NCBI RefSeq assembly: GCF_016545825.1
Contig: NC_052618.1
Location: 59,202,561-59,266,560 of the forward strand
Source of the DNA: Eucalyptus grandis
Lineage: Eukaryota > Streptophyta > Magnoliopsida > Myrtales > Myrtaceae
Direction of reading: 5' to 3'
Length of the DNA stretch: 64,000 bases
In this document: in pieces, positions 1-11,316 of the stretch
Layout: every line of letters begins with the position of its first letter
Position numbering within the stretch: the stretch's first letter is position 1
Position numbers and translations under genes: made by a program
Notes under the pieces: model-generated
Seen by the model: the letters and a program-made list of their open reading frames with translations, nothing else
Databases searched by the model: none
Told to the model about the DNA's origin: nothing

Positions 1-230
1 TTTAGAAAGCGCCTTGTGGAGAAAGATTATATTTTGATACGAGGGGCTTCATGCATCCAAGGAAAAAGCATCTATATTTTTTCTTAGTGGGTTACCTATG
101 ATTTAACCTTCTAAGTTTCACTCTTTGTGTCGTTAAATCCACTAGCTTACTAAAATTATTTATCAAGTTTTTCCATTATTGACCGGTGACCATTCCGTCA
201 AATTGCTCAAGTGGCATAGTGAGCGATGCC
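1..230 (+). repeat. direct repeat, copy 1 (cut by window edge)
   Basis: This stretch is closely similar, in the same orientation, to 2262-2505. Shared landmarks in order are AGAAAGCGCCTTG, GATTATA, TTTGATA, ATGCATCCAAGG, AAAAGCATCTATATTTT, TAAGTTTCACT, TTTGTGTC, CCATTATT and CATTCCGTCAAATTGCT. Copy 2 has an extra ~20 bp near 2339-2358. The left end lies outside the window. No coding potential is visible, so it is either a dispersed non-coding repeat or the edge of a segmental duplication. Confidence 0.8.
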
Positions 231-2261
231 TCAACCCTTGCCACGTTGCACCACCTAGATTTCCCCGAATCAACATAATCACAATATGAGGAGGCACGAA
301 GAAAGGCCAAATCTGAGAGGAGAAAATGGATAAAACACAGGTCCTAATCATCTAACCAATTCCACGTAACTGGTTGGGTTGTTTGGTTTGAGGAAGATTT
401 CCAACTAATTTATTTGCCAAATCTGCTTTGTTGAGGGGGCTTGATCCGTACCACATTTCTCCTCCTAAGTAATTAAAATTGGCCTTTGAATATCTTATTT
501 TGATTCAATATGGCTAAGGTAATTAATCGAGTGACCAATTTAAGTCACCTTGTGACCTTGAGAAATTTGAGAAAGTTCAAGTACATGGCAACGCAGAGGC
601 ATTCTGATTGAAAAAGGAGGACTACAATACCCACTTCACTGAGGTATTATCACATGAGCCTGGTGCCTATCCACTGGATCAATCTGCATCGCTAACCCTT
701 GTTCATCAATGATTTCTCTTGCTCAGTGATCTCGCGAAGAAGTCTTCCTATGGTCATGCTAACAAAGGAAAGCAAGCTGCTCTTGGGCCCCAGTATAAAG
801 TTTTTTACTTTTGAGAAAATGTTGAGTGCTTAAGTAGTGCTAAGTAGGCCATACTTGAGTCCACGGGGTGATTGTCACGAGTGCAGATGGGGCCCACCCT
901 TCAGAAATTTGAGAAGTCGTGATCATTCTCCTTTCTTCTCCGTTGCTCTCTACGTAGGCTTTCCGTTTGCTTTTAGTTTGCAAATAGATGTTCAGGCAAA
1001 TGGGCAACATTTGGGGTTCTTACTTGGAAGTTTCATAATATTGCCTTTCGCTGTAGAGAATATTTGGTGAAGTGAACTCTTTACAGAGCCGAATCGTGTC
1101 AAATAAATTGCTTGATTCCGTAGGAGAGCAACAAATTTCTACTGACAACTCCACTTTGATTTGTTAATGGCATGTTCAACAAATCATGTCATAATTTGGT
1201 GCTAATTAACTAATCCACGCTGTGTTGAAAAGTTCGGAAAAAGGAGAAAAAACAAAACTGAAAAGACCAGCATAGGGCCCACCACTCGACCGATAGTGAT
1301 TGACTTACATGTCCCCATCGGTGACTCGATATTTTTTGTTCTTTTTTCACTGGATTATGTTGGTTATTTTTCCACCGCGAGCTCTCTGAGAAAAGACTCT
1401 TACCATCATTTTCCTTTGAAATCTGCAATGGGGTAACTCTCAATGTGAAGACTTGACTAATTTATCACAAGACTGACTAACTTGTATTTCACTTTAGATT
1501 CTAGTTTCTTTGCATCTTCATTTGGTAATTTTTTCACCACCTTTGATTTTTCTTGTAAGATTTTCCATCACATTTGAACAAGAAGCCCGATTTTATCCAT
1601 TTTTTTATGTTCCGAAATCTATATATATCAAGATAGATGGACTTGTGAAATCATGACACTCGAGTAAACATCATACGAAAATTACGACATTGTTGTGTTT
1701 AATCTCGTATATGGTAAATGAAATGATGATCATAGGGTCTTGCCTTAAAGGCTTAAGTTGTTAGTAGAGGGTAGCCACAGAGGCTTTTGAACAACAGAAG
1801 GGCCAATGTGGGCCGCCCTTCCACAGGGGCTCAACATGGTGTTCTCCTTTTGTTTTTCACATTTTCTCTGTATCCTATTTCTCCTCAAATTTGAAACCTA
1901 TAGCATGCTATTGGAAAACATTGTACTCATGCTATTTTTTATTTCTAGAAAAGACCAACATTCGGTAAAGAAAGTCCAAAGGGAATATTATTAATGAGTT
2001 TAGAAAATGTCAATGAGGATGTTATAGAACATTAAAAATATATTTAACTTGCAAGTTGCAACTTCTTTTCTTCTGTTTTAAATATTTCTCCTAATCATCA
2101 TAGTAACTCTTCTTTCCTTTTCTTTTTGGAAAGAAGATAAGGAGAACCACCAAAACAAGGAAGAACGGTTACTTGCCTGAAAGTTTATTAGCCACGGATA
2201 ACTTCCACCAGAATGCATTGTAGAATTCTTTTTGGTTAAAGATGTTGCTTCATGCGACTCC
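231..2261. other. intergenic DNA, nothing recognised
   Basis: AT-rich sequence between the two direct-repeat copies. The open frames here are short and show no recognisable domain. I see no RNA gene, tandem repeat or transposon end. Confidence 0.6.
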
Positions 2262-2505
2262 AGAAAGCGCCTTGCGGATGAAGATTATACTTTGATATGA
2301 AGCCTTATGCATCCAAGGTAAAAGCATCTATATTTTCCAAGAAAGAATTGACATTTTTTCTTAGCGAATTGACTGCGGTTCAATCTTGTAAGTTTCACTT
2401 TTTGTGTCATTAAATTCTCCAACTTACTAAATTTATCGAATCAAGTCCTTCCATTATTAGCCATAGGTCATTCCGTCAAATTGCTTAAGTGGCATAGCGA
2501 GCCAC
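2262..2505 (+). repeat. direct repeat, copy 2
   Basis: Second copy of the segment at 1-230. It starts with AGAAAGCGCCTTGCGGATG and stays alignable until GTGGCATAGCGAGCC, after which the two copies diverge completely. The spacing between equivalent points is about 2.26 kb. Confidence 0.8.
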
Positions 2506-2794
2506 ATATTATTTGATTTTGCTAGCATAACAATTTTTGAGATATTGTGAGAATAGGTCTATTGTGAGTTACAAATTCTTGAAGAAGTGAGTTTCACAAC
2601 AATTTATAATTATTTGTCATTTGATTTTTTGTGATCGAGAATAGACTGTTATTCTTATAGTATATTAAAAACTATCACACAATCATTTCTCATTCCAAAA
2701 TAGAAGAAGCCTATTGCCTTCAATTAAAAGCAAAGTCACCAGCCGTGAGAAAATCACATTTAGACAGAGACATAGAAGAAATATATATTGAAAA

Positions 2795-3004
2795 ATGCCC
2801 ATTCCCAACAAGGCCTTCAATGCTTGCAAGGTCACTGACAAGAGCCGTCACTCCGATGCCACTTACCACCATTGCCTCGTCAACGAACCCAAGCTCATGA
2901 CCCTACTTTCCCGTCACCCTCACATCCTCCAGATCCTCAATGGCTGTGAGACTGATGATTGCCTTTCCCTCATGCTAGAGCTTTGCGAACTAGACAATCT
3001 CTAA
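2795..3004 (+). pseudogene. protein kinase fragment, PEP-carboxylase-kinase-like
   Basis: A 69-codon open frame resembles the N-lobe of plant phosphoenolpyruvate carboxylase kinases, the small Ca2+-independent relatives of CDPKs. Visible parts are ACKVTDKS (the VAIK-lysine strand, residues ~10-17), CLVNEPKLMTLLSRHP (the alpha-C helix with its conserved Glu, ~27-42) and LSLMLELCE (strand beta-5 and hinge, ~57-65). The glycine-rich loop, HRD, DFG and the whole C-lobe are missing, and the frame stops right after the hinge. A 19-nt A tract follows about 75 bp downstream, which could mean a partial retrocopy but could also be chance. It cannot be an active kinase. Assignment to the kinase fold is firm; assignment to the PPCK subfamily rests on the NEPKLM-type helix. 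Confidence 0.65.
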
Positions 3005-3469
3005 GATTGCATATTGTCCCATAAGGCCCTTCATGAGCTTTTAGTATATTATGAGAATAACAATCTATTCTACATAACAAAAAAAAAAAAAAAAAAACCA
3101 AATGACAAATTTGGTGGTTTTACTTTGATGCTGCAACATAAGTCTCTCAAAGTTACTTTGACCGTAGACATAATAATGTACCATGGAGGAGCCTTGGAAA
3201 AGAGCCAAACGCACAGTGATATTTTGTTTTGTACATTTTACATCCACTTGAGATGTCCTATATGTAAATATGGTGGAGGTGTAATCTAGATGTGAAAAAT
3301 ACCCAAGCATCCAATTATAAATTCTATATCATTTGGTATTAGCTCTCCTAGTGGAGCAGGTATTTATATGCAGATTTTTTTTTTTGTTAGGCATACTCTA
3401 TTTCTACTTTACACTCACTCTCAGACTTTTCCCTTGCCTCTTGCAGGGCGTGGGAGTCGAAACCCACTC

Positions 3470-3555
3470 CTGAAACTTACGCATCCCCACCCCATCCTCC
3501 TCTGAGAATGTGAGGATTTGAATCCCTCACAACCCCTTCCATGTTAGAAGGGTGG
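3470..3555 (-). repeat. SINE-like fragment with tRNA-type B box
   Basis: Read on the minus strand, 3508-3552 contains CCCTTCTAACATGGAAGG followed by GGATTCAAATCC, a fair match to the pol III B box GGTTCRANNCC. The same block, with the same spacing, occurs on the plus strand at 37619-37668. No clear A box or poly(A) end was found, so SINE identity is tentative. Confidence 0.4.
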
Positions 3556-3889
3556 CCACGAATCCTGGTTGTATTTATTTATTTATATGCATATTGAATG
3601 ACGTTAATTTCTAGTGTTACAATGCAAGATCCACTTAGCTTTCGCATTATTTTACAATTGGTAGGGTGATATTGTACGTGATTGTAGACATCTAAATTTT
3701 AGCTACTTGTTTAATTATTCATTGATTACATATAAAATAGGGATCAATTTTTAATCCTTTGCAAAAGTAATTTTCATTAAATTGCCTCACACATAGACAT
3801 TAGGAACATTAGCATTACTAGCATTAATTATTAAAAAAAATTGGAAAAAATAATAATATTAAATTAGTTTTTTTTTTAAGAAGAAGAAA
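3556..3889. other. AT-rich intergenic DNA
   Basis: Low-complexity A/T-rich sequence with short A and T runs. Nothing codes and nothing is recognised. Confidence 0.5.
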
Positions 3890-4656
3890 AAATAAAAAGA
3901 AAAAGAAATTGAGCCATTCGACCCAGCTCGTTTGGGTCGAGCTCTGGCCCTCTCCTCCTTTTCTTTCCCCAGTCCATCTCATGCATGGAAGAAGGAACAT
4001 TCACAAACAAAAGAGAGGGAGGAGCCAAAGGGCGAGAAACCACCATCTTGGGCTTTGGCTGGGGAAGCAAAGGCTTCTCCTTCCCTTCGTTCCATTCTCT
4101 CAAATTCTGGTTCCCACTCGACTCACTCCGCCTAGCAATCCACAAAAGAAATCCCATCTTTTTCCCAGAAGTTGGGAATAGATTATCACAACGTTGAGCG
4201 CAGATCCGTCTCGTCTCCTTCCAATCTCTAACGATCCCGACGTGCGCGAGGTGTCAAAGTTACGGTTCCACTGTTCTGGAGGCTTCGTGGGGAGCTTGGC
4301 TGAAGGCGTAGGGAAGAGGAACAGAGAGAAAAGGAGCAACCGAGAAAGAGAGAGTCTGAGAGCGAGAAGCCCTCCGGAAGTCCTGCCACGCCTGAGCCCC
4401 ATCCAACGACTTCCGGCGTTCTCGTGCCCGCGGCTCTCGTCCTTCCCGTGCCCAACACGGTAGGTCACGTTTCTGTTTTTTTTTTTAATTTCCACAGTTC
4501 GAGCCGTTTCTCCTGAGGATCCCAGCTTGGAAACGCTTGAGGTGACGGGACGAGACCCGATTTACCGAGCTCTCCCCTCATTCGTCGTCGTCGGGCGGGG
4601 TAGGGAATACCACGGGCTACCCTCTTTTTCTTTTTTGGTTCTGTTTTCGCCCTCAT
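3890..4656. other. GC-rich block interrupted by a Copia LTR
   Basis: GC rises sharply over about 760 bp, with overlapping open frames on both strands that share no domain with known proteins. An intron-like piece runs from GTAGGTCACG (about 4460) to TTTCCACAG (about 4498), so this could be the 5' end of a transcript, either a host gene's leader or an older transposon. The block ends abruptly where the Copia LTR begins at 4657, and its continuation is probably beyond the scaffold gap. No product can be named. Confidence 0.35.
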
Positions 4657-5189
4657 TGTTAAAGAATCAAGATCAAAACCAAGTTTGCTATATCGAGAAG
4701 CCAAGTCTGCAATATTGAGAAATCAATCACAGGAGGTTCTCGACTCGAGAAGTCAACCACAGGAGGTGAAGTCCTCGACTATGATAGATGTGGATCACCA
4801 TAAGGCAATCAAGAAGTAAAAGAGCTGAAGAAATTGATAACTCTTGGATAACGAATTTCATCAACGGTGGAGATCATACAAATGTCAAAGACACGGATTG
4901 CCAAGTCTCAAGATTGCTGTTCTGTTATATTCAGCTGTAAAGTTTGTTAGTTAAAAGTTAGTTAGTTCACTTTTTCTAGTTGTTAGTCCTCTGTTTTCTG
5001 TCGATATATAGAGAGGTATTGTAACCGGTTCAAGGCAAGTAGAACATAATGATTCAGAAAGTTTCTGCTGCATTCTACTATCTCTTTTTGTTCAAATGAA
5101 TGGAAATACAGTATCGAAAGCTTCTTCACAGATCGTCTACTATCATTCTTCATCTTCATCTCCTGTATTCTTGATTTCATAAGTTCACA
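4657..5189 (+). mobile_element. 5' LTR of Ty1/Copia element
   Basis: A 533-bp segment begins TGTTAAAG and ends TTCACA, directly followed by a tRNA-Met primer-binding site, as expected of a Copia 5' LTR. A TATA-like TATATAGAGAG sits near 5004. A short internal direct repeat (ACAGGAGGT, near 4728 and 4761) is present. The 3' LTR is not in the window, because the element runs into the 100-N gap, so LTR divergence and the target duplication cannot be checked. Confidence 0.85.
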
Positions 5190-5201
5190 TGGTATCAGAG
5201 C
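5190..5201 (+). other. primer-binding site, tRNA-iMet
   Basis: TGGTATCAGAGC directly abuts the LTR end CA. This is the standard plant Copia primer-binding site complementary to the 3' end of initiator tRNA-Met, and it fixes both the LTR boundary and the element's orientation. Confidence 0.95.
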
Positions 5202-5329
5202 AGGAAGATCGACGTGCATCAAGTCTGAAGAAGTAAACGAACACTGAAGTTCTCTTGATCAAGGTAAACTCATACAGGCTTAGAGTTCATAAGCACTACT
5301 GTTGTCATCTTCTTCAAAGAATCATAAGA

Positions 5330-8300
5330 ATGGCGATTAGAACTCCAAAATATCCTTTTCCGATACATGTGAATATCACAAACTTCGTCACAATCAAACT
5401 TTCTGAGAACAACTTCCTATTGTGGCAAGCTCAGATCCAAAGGTTTTTGAAAAGCCAAGATCTGTTTGGTTTTGTTAATGAAGATATTCCTTCACCCTCT
5501 CGAATGCTGCAAACAGAGGATGAAGGTTGTGAAACCGATCTTATTAATCCAGATTACATTGACTGGACTAGAACAGATCAGTTGATTTCATCATGGATCT
5601 CTAGAGCTGTTATTGAAAATATTCTGAGCCTAATAATCGGATTGGAAACATCATCCGAAGTATGGCAAACTCTTCTGAAAAGGTTTACACAGAAATCAAT
5701 TGCTAGAGAGTTCGAATTAAGGGGGAAATTGCAAACTTGTCACAAGCATGAACAAACCCTTGCTGATTATCTCAGGGAATATAAATCCATATGTGATCAG
5801 TTGAATGCAATAGGCAAACCTGTGGATGATATAACCAAGATGTTTGGTGTATTGGAAGGTTTAGGTCCTGAGTATGAGAACTTTCGGACTACCATATATT
5901 GTTTGAAGCCTCGCCGAGTATGATGAGGTTATTGCTCAATTAGAAAGGTTTGAATCAAGACTCAAAACTTTTCCGGAGTCGTTCAACCCGAATTTGGCGT
6001 ATTTTGGACAAAGACAGTTTCGGGATCGGTCTAAAGATATCACAAATGAAAACTACTTTTCTCAAGCTTCGGATTTATATCTCGAAAGAGGAGGATACGA
6101 GGGTGGTCGAAGCTATGGTCGTGGCGGGCCGGTAACAATAGGGTTCGTGGTTTTGAAAGATATCGAATTGTGCAACGATATCTCCGAGTCCGGGCAAGGA
6201 AATCAACACCCTAGACAGAGAAATGTTATCCCTACAACAAACCAAGGGTTTAGACCCTACACCACTTACTCACAAAGGTATCAAAATGTTAAGACTTATC
6301 CCTCTGCAAATTCGAGTAAAAATTTGCAGAATGAAAAAGAAACAAGTAGCATTCGATTAGAGTGTCAAATATGTAAAAAGTCTGGACATGATGCTCTTCG
6401 CCATTTTTGGTATCGTTTTGACAATTCTTATCAAGCGAGGGATATTCCAGCAGCCTTAACAGCAATGCATATTGAAGACTCAACAAAAGTGAGTGGTATC
6501 CGACTGAGCTACGGCTCACATTAGTGCTGATCTGGTATGCTCCATACTCTTTCTAAATATCAAGGACATGATACTATTATGATAGGCAATGGATCATGTT
6601 TACCTGTAACTCACATTGGCAACACCTGGCTCAAAACAAAGAACAATACATTACCTCTTAACGATGTTCTAATTGTCCCAGAGATAAAGAAGAACCTCCT
6701 TTCAAGATATCTAAACTCACACGAGATGACTTCCCTTGTTCCTTTATTTTTGACAAAACTGGTGTTTATGTAAAGGACAACAATACCAACACAATGGTGA
6801 AGCTCGGAAGGAAAATTAGAGGTCTTTATCAAGCTAATCCACGTACCACGAAGCCTTCTTTACTCAGCGGCAAAAGACAGTCGGTGAAGATATATGGCAT
6901 CAGCGTTTGGCTCATACAAATGCTCAAGTAGTTCAACATCTGCAAAAACAGAAGCTTATACAATTTGTTTCATCATCTCAAGTTGTTTGCAGCAGCTGTC
7001 AAATAGCCAAAAGTTCAGCTCTATCGTTCCCTTTTTCGGATTCTACATCAAGTTCTCCATTAGAAAGAATTCATTGTGACATATGGGGACCATCACTAGT
7101 CTGTTCCTTTCAAAAGTTTAGATATTATGTGATTTTTGTTGACAATTTCTCTCGATATTGCTGTCTATATCCCATGAAGTTGAAATCTGAGTTTTATGAT
7201 ATATTTGTTCAATTTCAGAAGTTAGTTGAACGACAAAGATAAATCATCGATTAAAATCTTCCCAGTGATGGAGGAGGAGAGTTCATAAGCATTAGATTTC
7301 AAAAATTTCGAGTCACCATGGAATAAGACAGTTCATATCATGTCCTCACACTCCGAACGAATGGGGTCTCGAAAGAAAGCATCGACACATCGTTGAACTT
7401 GGATTAGCTATGCTCTATCACTCAAAAGTTCCACTGAAATTTTGGGTGGATGCATTTGTGACAGCTAATTACATCATCAACATTCTTCCCACACCAAAGT
7501 TGCAGATGGACACACCTTATAACAAACTTCATAATAGACAGCCAAGGTATGATCATTTAAAAGTTTTTGGCTGTGCATGCTATCATTGCTTAAGACCATA
7601 TGCAAGTCATAAACTTGATCCTCGATCTCTCCCCTGTATCTTCTTGGGTTATAGCAATCAGCACAAAGGGTATCGATGTTTGGTCCCAACTAATAATCGA
7701 GTATACATCAGTAGGCATGTTGTCTTTGATGAGTATTCCTATCCTTTTACAAAGAAGCTGATCAATGAATATGGACATTATACAAACTTATACAAACAAT
7801 GGAGTGAAGGCATACATTTTCTTGAGTCATCAAGCACCGAGTCACCAGTTACTGGATCCACTCATCAGTCAGCCACAAACCAGATCCATCCTGATTTCCA
7901 TGATTTCTATACTTATCATCCATGTCACAGACAACAATCTCAGATCACTTCCTCAAGGAATATGCAAGATGAGACAATGACCGAAGAACAATCTATAGAT
8001 GCTATGCCTCAAGATTGTTCTATTTCTCAAGGACAAAATACTATCAGTTCTTTATCTTCACACAATGATCTACCAGCTGAAGGTAGTTCTAATGAAAGGG
8101 ACCCCAATTCCAATTCCATTTTGTCTTCCTCTCAAGGTACAAGTAATAATCATCATATGCAGACTCGACTAAAGTCTGGAATTTAAAAACCAAATCCAAA
8201 GTATGCTTATGTAGCTGATTATCCAGTTCCTATGGAACCAAAGTCTATCAAGTCAGCTTTAGCTAATCAAGCTTGGTATAGGGCTATGAAAGAAGAGATG

Positions 8301-8345
8301 GATGCGCTTGCTGAAAATCAAACATGGACATTGATTCCTAGAACT
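5330..8345 (+). pseudogene. Ty1/Copia gag-pol, decayed and truncated by gap
   Basis: The polyprotein starts at ATG 5330 with a Copia gag (ENNFLLWQAQIQRFL, then a UBN2-type region to ~5923). A degraded zinc knuckle follows (CQICKKSGHDALRH near 6364, last Cys lost). The protease region is frameshifted exactly at its active-site segment (6495-6540), then continues with GNGSCLPVTHIG. The integrase zinc-binding part (HQRLAH near 6900, CSSC near 6990) and core (ERIHCDIWGP near 7062) are readable. Frame breaks and stops fall at 5923, 6120-6180, 6520, 7240 and 7240-7410. The integrase C-terminal part resumes at 7410-8186 (VFGCACY, then FLGYS). Reverse transcriptase begins at 8232 (WYRAMKEEMDALAENQTW) and is cut by the N block. 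The element cannot be autonomous. Confidence 0.9.
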
Positions 8346-8445
8346 NNNNNNNNNNNNNNNNNNNNNNNNNNNNNNNNNNNNNNNNNNNNNNNNNNNNNNN
8401 NNNNNNNNNNNNNNNNNNNNNNNNNNNNNNNNNNNNNNNNNNNNN
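8346..8445. other. assembly gap (100 N)
   Basis: Exactly 100 N, the usual placeholder for a gap of unknown size. The Copia polyprotein enters it from the left, and no Copia sequence or 3' LTR emerges on the right. The true gap therefore probably hides most of reverse transcriptase, RNase H and the 3' LTR, or the two sides are misjoined. Confidence 0.99.
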
Positions 8446-8446
8446 G

Positions 8447-8656
8447 TCTCCCAATGTTGTCATAAATGCTCCTCACCAAGATCATCTCGGAGCACTTGAG
8501 TTTCCACATTTCCCTCCTGAAACTATGTCCTTCCCAGAAAAGGAAGTAAAACGGAAATGTGAGGCTTCAAGTCCAAAGGCAATTGACTGTGCGGTTTACT
8601 TAAGCTCATCATACACACTGGAGTTTTGCATGCTTGTGATTTTTCTCCGTGATTAA
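8447..8656 (+). other. open frame of 69 codons after the gap, unrecognised
   Basis: Read from the gap edge, an open frame runs 69 codons to TAA. It has mixed composition with prolines and charged residues (FPHFPPETM, KEVKRKCEA) and a hydrophobic tail. It starts without Met, so it could be a 3' exon of a gene lying in the gap. I do not recognise it, and chance is possible at this length. Confidence 0.2.
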
Positions 8657-9779
8657 TTGCTCAAGTTAACTTACATGCACAGCTGCTTATCTAAAAGTTT
8701 ATGATGTAGAATATAGTATGGCATATACTTCATATCATGCTTTCCCTCAGGCGAAGGCTAATTTGATGATGAAGACTGTAAACGTGCAAACCCGATGCGT
8801 CTGGGCAATAGAATTTAAATCTCTAGGGTATGATCAGAAGAAATCCTAGGATGAGAGAAGCTGAACTCGAGCCTTCAGGATCCGATGAAACTTAAAGTTA
8901 CATGCACAGCAGTTTGCCTGAATTTTTTTTTTTTTGGTCAACAACTCGAAAGTTTAAACGACGGTGCAAAACATTTTTTTAATATCTACAACAGCTCGAG
9001 CAAACGGGAATTCTTTCCCTTTTTCCTGGTCCCCGACGATGAATCGTGGGAAACATTTTCAATGTTTAAATGCAACAAAAAATGGAAGGAGAACTTGAAC
9101 TGACCCTGTTTCTGAGGATCGAACTGAAGCTGATGAATCGAGTCTAATCAAACAACAAAGTTTGGTGGGTATTCAAAGGCCGAGATGGATGAATCCTTTT
9201 ATAGGCCAATGTCATGTTGATTTGGCCATTGAGTAAGGACCGCACATGATTCTACGTTTCCATTTGACTCAGCAAACGCTATATCCGATATCCTGTTCCA
9301 AGCTATACTAAAATAAACCAGCTGCCTCAATCACGCCTAATCCTTTTGTCCTGCTGCTGCTGATAGAACCAATGTGCATTGGAGCCGGCAGTGAACGTCT
9401 GGCGTCTTTCTTTTCTTCTCATCTTTTTACCTTTCTATTTGCTGAGATATCTTCGTTCATCTCGTTTCCATCGAGGCCAATCATTAGAAGCATCTTTACA
9501 TGATCTTGGGATGACTTGCACATTGACAATCTTGTATATTCGCCTCCGGAACTCCATTTCAAGCAACATCTTGACAATGTCGATGTAATAGTACATGACT
9601 CGAAAATTAAATCTGATCGATATAAATGTTAAGTAATAGTAAGGTATAACATTTTATTAATCTATCATCTGACCTACAACGTCAAAGTGATAGTAACTAA
9701 TGAAACTTTTGATAAATTTACTTCTCAAAACTAAATCTTAGCAACATAATTAGTAACATACAAGTCAAGCTAATAGCAT
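8657..9779. other. intergenic DNA, nothing recognised
   Basis: Only short open frames are present. One of them (9379-9588) has a hydrophobic stretch near its start but no homology I recognise. No transposon termini or RNA genes were seen. Confidence 0.5.
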
Positions 9780-10145
9780 AAGGATCATGATAAATGAAGG
9801 ATTTAATTCATAATGCGAGTATATAGGCATTTCGCTTATTGTGTGTATTTAGACACGCGAGACTTTTTATAAGGGAAGGAAAACGTCAGTCGGCACAAAC
9901 ATGCATGCGATGAATTGATGTTGTAGCAACGTATTTTGAGCATGCTCTTCCTTTTATTGCCTTTTTTTTTTTTTTAATGTTTATGGCTTTTGCTTATGAA
10001 TGCAAGGCAAAAATAAAGTATGATTTATTGACTTGATAGCTACCATCATCACAAAATTTTGGGAAAAGTATAAAAAAATCATAAACTTTTTGCATTTGTG
10101 GCAATTTAATCATAAACCTTTATCGGTGCCAATCTAAAAAGCATT
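9780..10145 (+). repeat. dispersed repeat, relative of the 28.85/29.72-kb copies
   Basis: From AAGGATCATGATAAAT to the motif CATAAACTTTTTGCATTTG this matches 28850-29150 and 29720-30060. Shared words include GATGAATTGATGT, TATGGCTTTTGCT and ATGATTTATTGACTTGA (the last shared with the 29.7-kb copy). The right end corresponds to the left arm of the inverted-repeat element at 30031. It is non-coding. Confidence 0.7.
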
Positions 10146-10770
10146 GATACTTTTCGAGAGTCTTTGTGTCCGACATTCTAATACGCGTCCAACATGTTCT
10201 AACACATGATCAACGAATGTCGAAAAATCTGACATGTAATTAACTCTTTCCAATAATCTCTAACACGCAGTTTCGATATGCACAAGATCAATTTTAAAAA
10301 TTTTCAATATTTAAGAGGTCAAAATGTAAATATATAGGAAAAAAAAAGGAGGCAGGGATGGTGGTTGGGCCCCCACCGCTGTCATTGCCACTGGAGGAAG
10401 TCGATGACCTCTCCGACCCTAGGTGGCCCAGGAAGGGCAACCCTTCTGGCTAGGCAAGGGCTAGCAAGGCTCACTTAGATCTAGGTGATGCCTCGTTGAG
10501 GCTTGGGCGACATCGAGCCTCGGTCGGGCCTAGGAGGGTCGCCGACTCGCCTAGGGTTGGGAGGCTCGCACCACGAGTTAAGGCTAGTGTCACCTAGATT
10601 TGGGCAAGCCTCATTGGCCCCGCTAAGGCGTTGCCCATATCTAGGCAAGCCTCACTTGGGTCTCGTTTGGGCTAGGGAGGGCCACTCCCCATAGGTCATT
10701 AGCCCCTTGACGGTGGCTAGGCATGCCATTAACAATAGTAGTGGTGTGACTCATGGTGTGCCTAACCATG
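10146..10770 (+). repeat. dispersed repeat with GC-rich core, copy 1
   Basis: The AT-rich left part (10150-10340) contains ACATG/GTGTCGA-type words. The core (10340-10770) is GC-rich and built from degenerate short repeats around GGCAAGG, CTAGGTGAT, GGCTCGC and GGGCTAG. It aligns in the same orientation with 12975-13560, sharing for instance ATGTAAATATATAGGAAAAA-like and AGGGATGGTGGTTG-like segments. Open frames in it, for example 10503-10694, are by-products of the repeat and not genes. Confidence 0.65.
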
Positions 10771-10869
10771 ATCATGCCTCCTCTTTTTTTTTTACAAAAA
10801 AAAAAGCAATAAAAATCCCATATACGATAAATAAATAAATAGCAGCAATTTAATAATTTTTAGAATTTA

Positions 10870-11185
10870 ATTACATTTTTGTAAAAGTTTTAGGATTTGT
10901 AGTGCACGTATCTCTAAATTTAATAGTAGAATGTGGGTTGCTTATTTTTTCTTTAAGTTTTATAGATTATTATAATGGAATGTAATTGAATTTGTCAACT
11001 TAAAACAATAAATGACATTAACAAATATCGGATTAATTTTTAGTGTAAATTAATTCTAGATTATTATTATTATTATTATTATTATTCATTTGTGTTATAT
11101 ATATAAACATGTCGAAATGTCAAGTTTTTATTTTTGAGAAATAACGTGTCGGCGTGTCATATCATGTTGTATCGCATGTCCATAT
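10870..11185 (+). repeat. 3' fragment of the TGTAG-ended element family
   Basis: This matches the last ~340 bp of the element at 13781-15348 (TGGAATGTAATTGAATTTGTCA, a TAATTAA-rich stretch, then the GTGTCG-rich end). On the minus strand its outer end reads TGTATATGGACATGCGA, the same terminal motif as at 59756. A (ATT)n microsatellite lies at 11060-11087. The left part of the element is absent. Confidence 0.65.
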
Positions 11186-11316
11186 ACAGTGCCAATTAAT
11201 CATAAATATTTTAATTTAGTATTAATTCAGTTATTCCGATTAATTTTGGAACATAAGATACGTATGCGATGAGTTGACATAATAGCAACGTATCGTGAGC
11301 GTGCATTTTTTATTAA

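Noticed and set aside
6490..6525. ACTGAGCTACGGCTCA as a tRNA D-arm-like stem-loop
   Set aside because: It sits in the Copia protease region, and no acceptor stem, anticodon arm or T arm follows.
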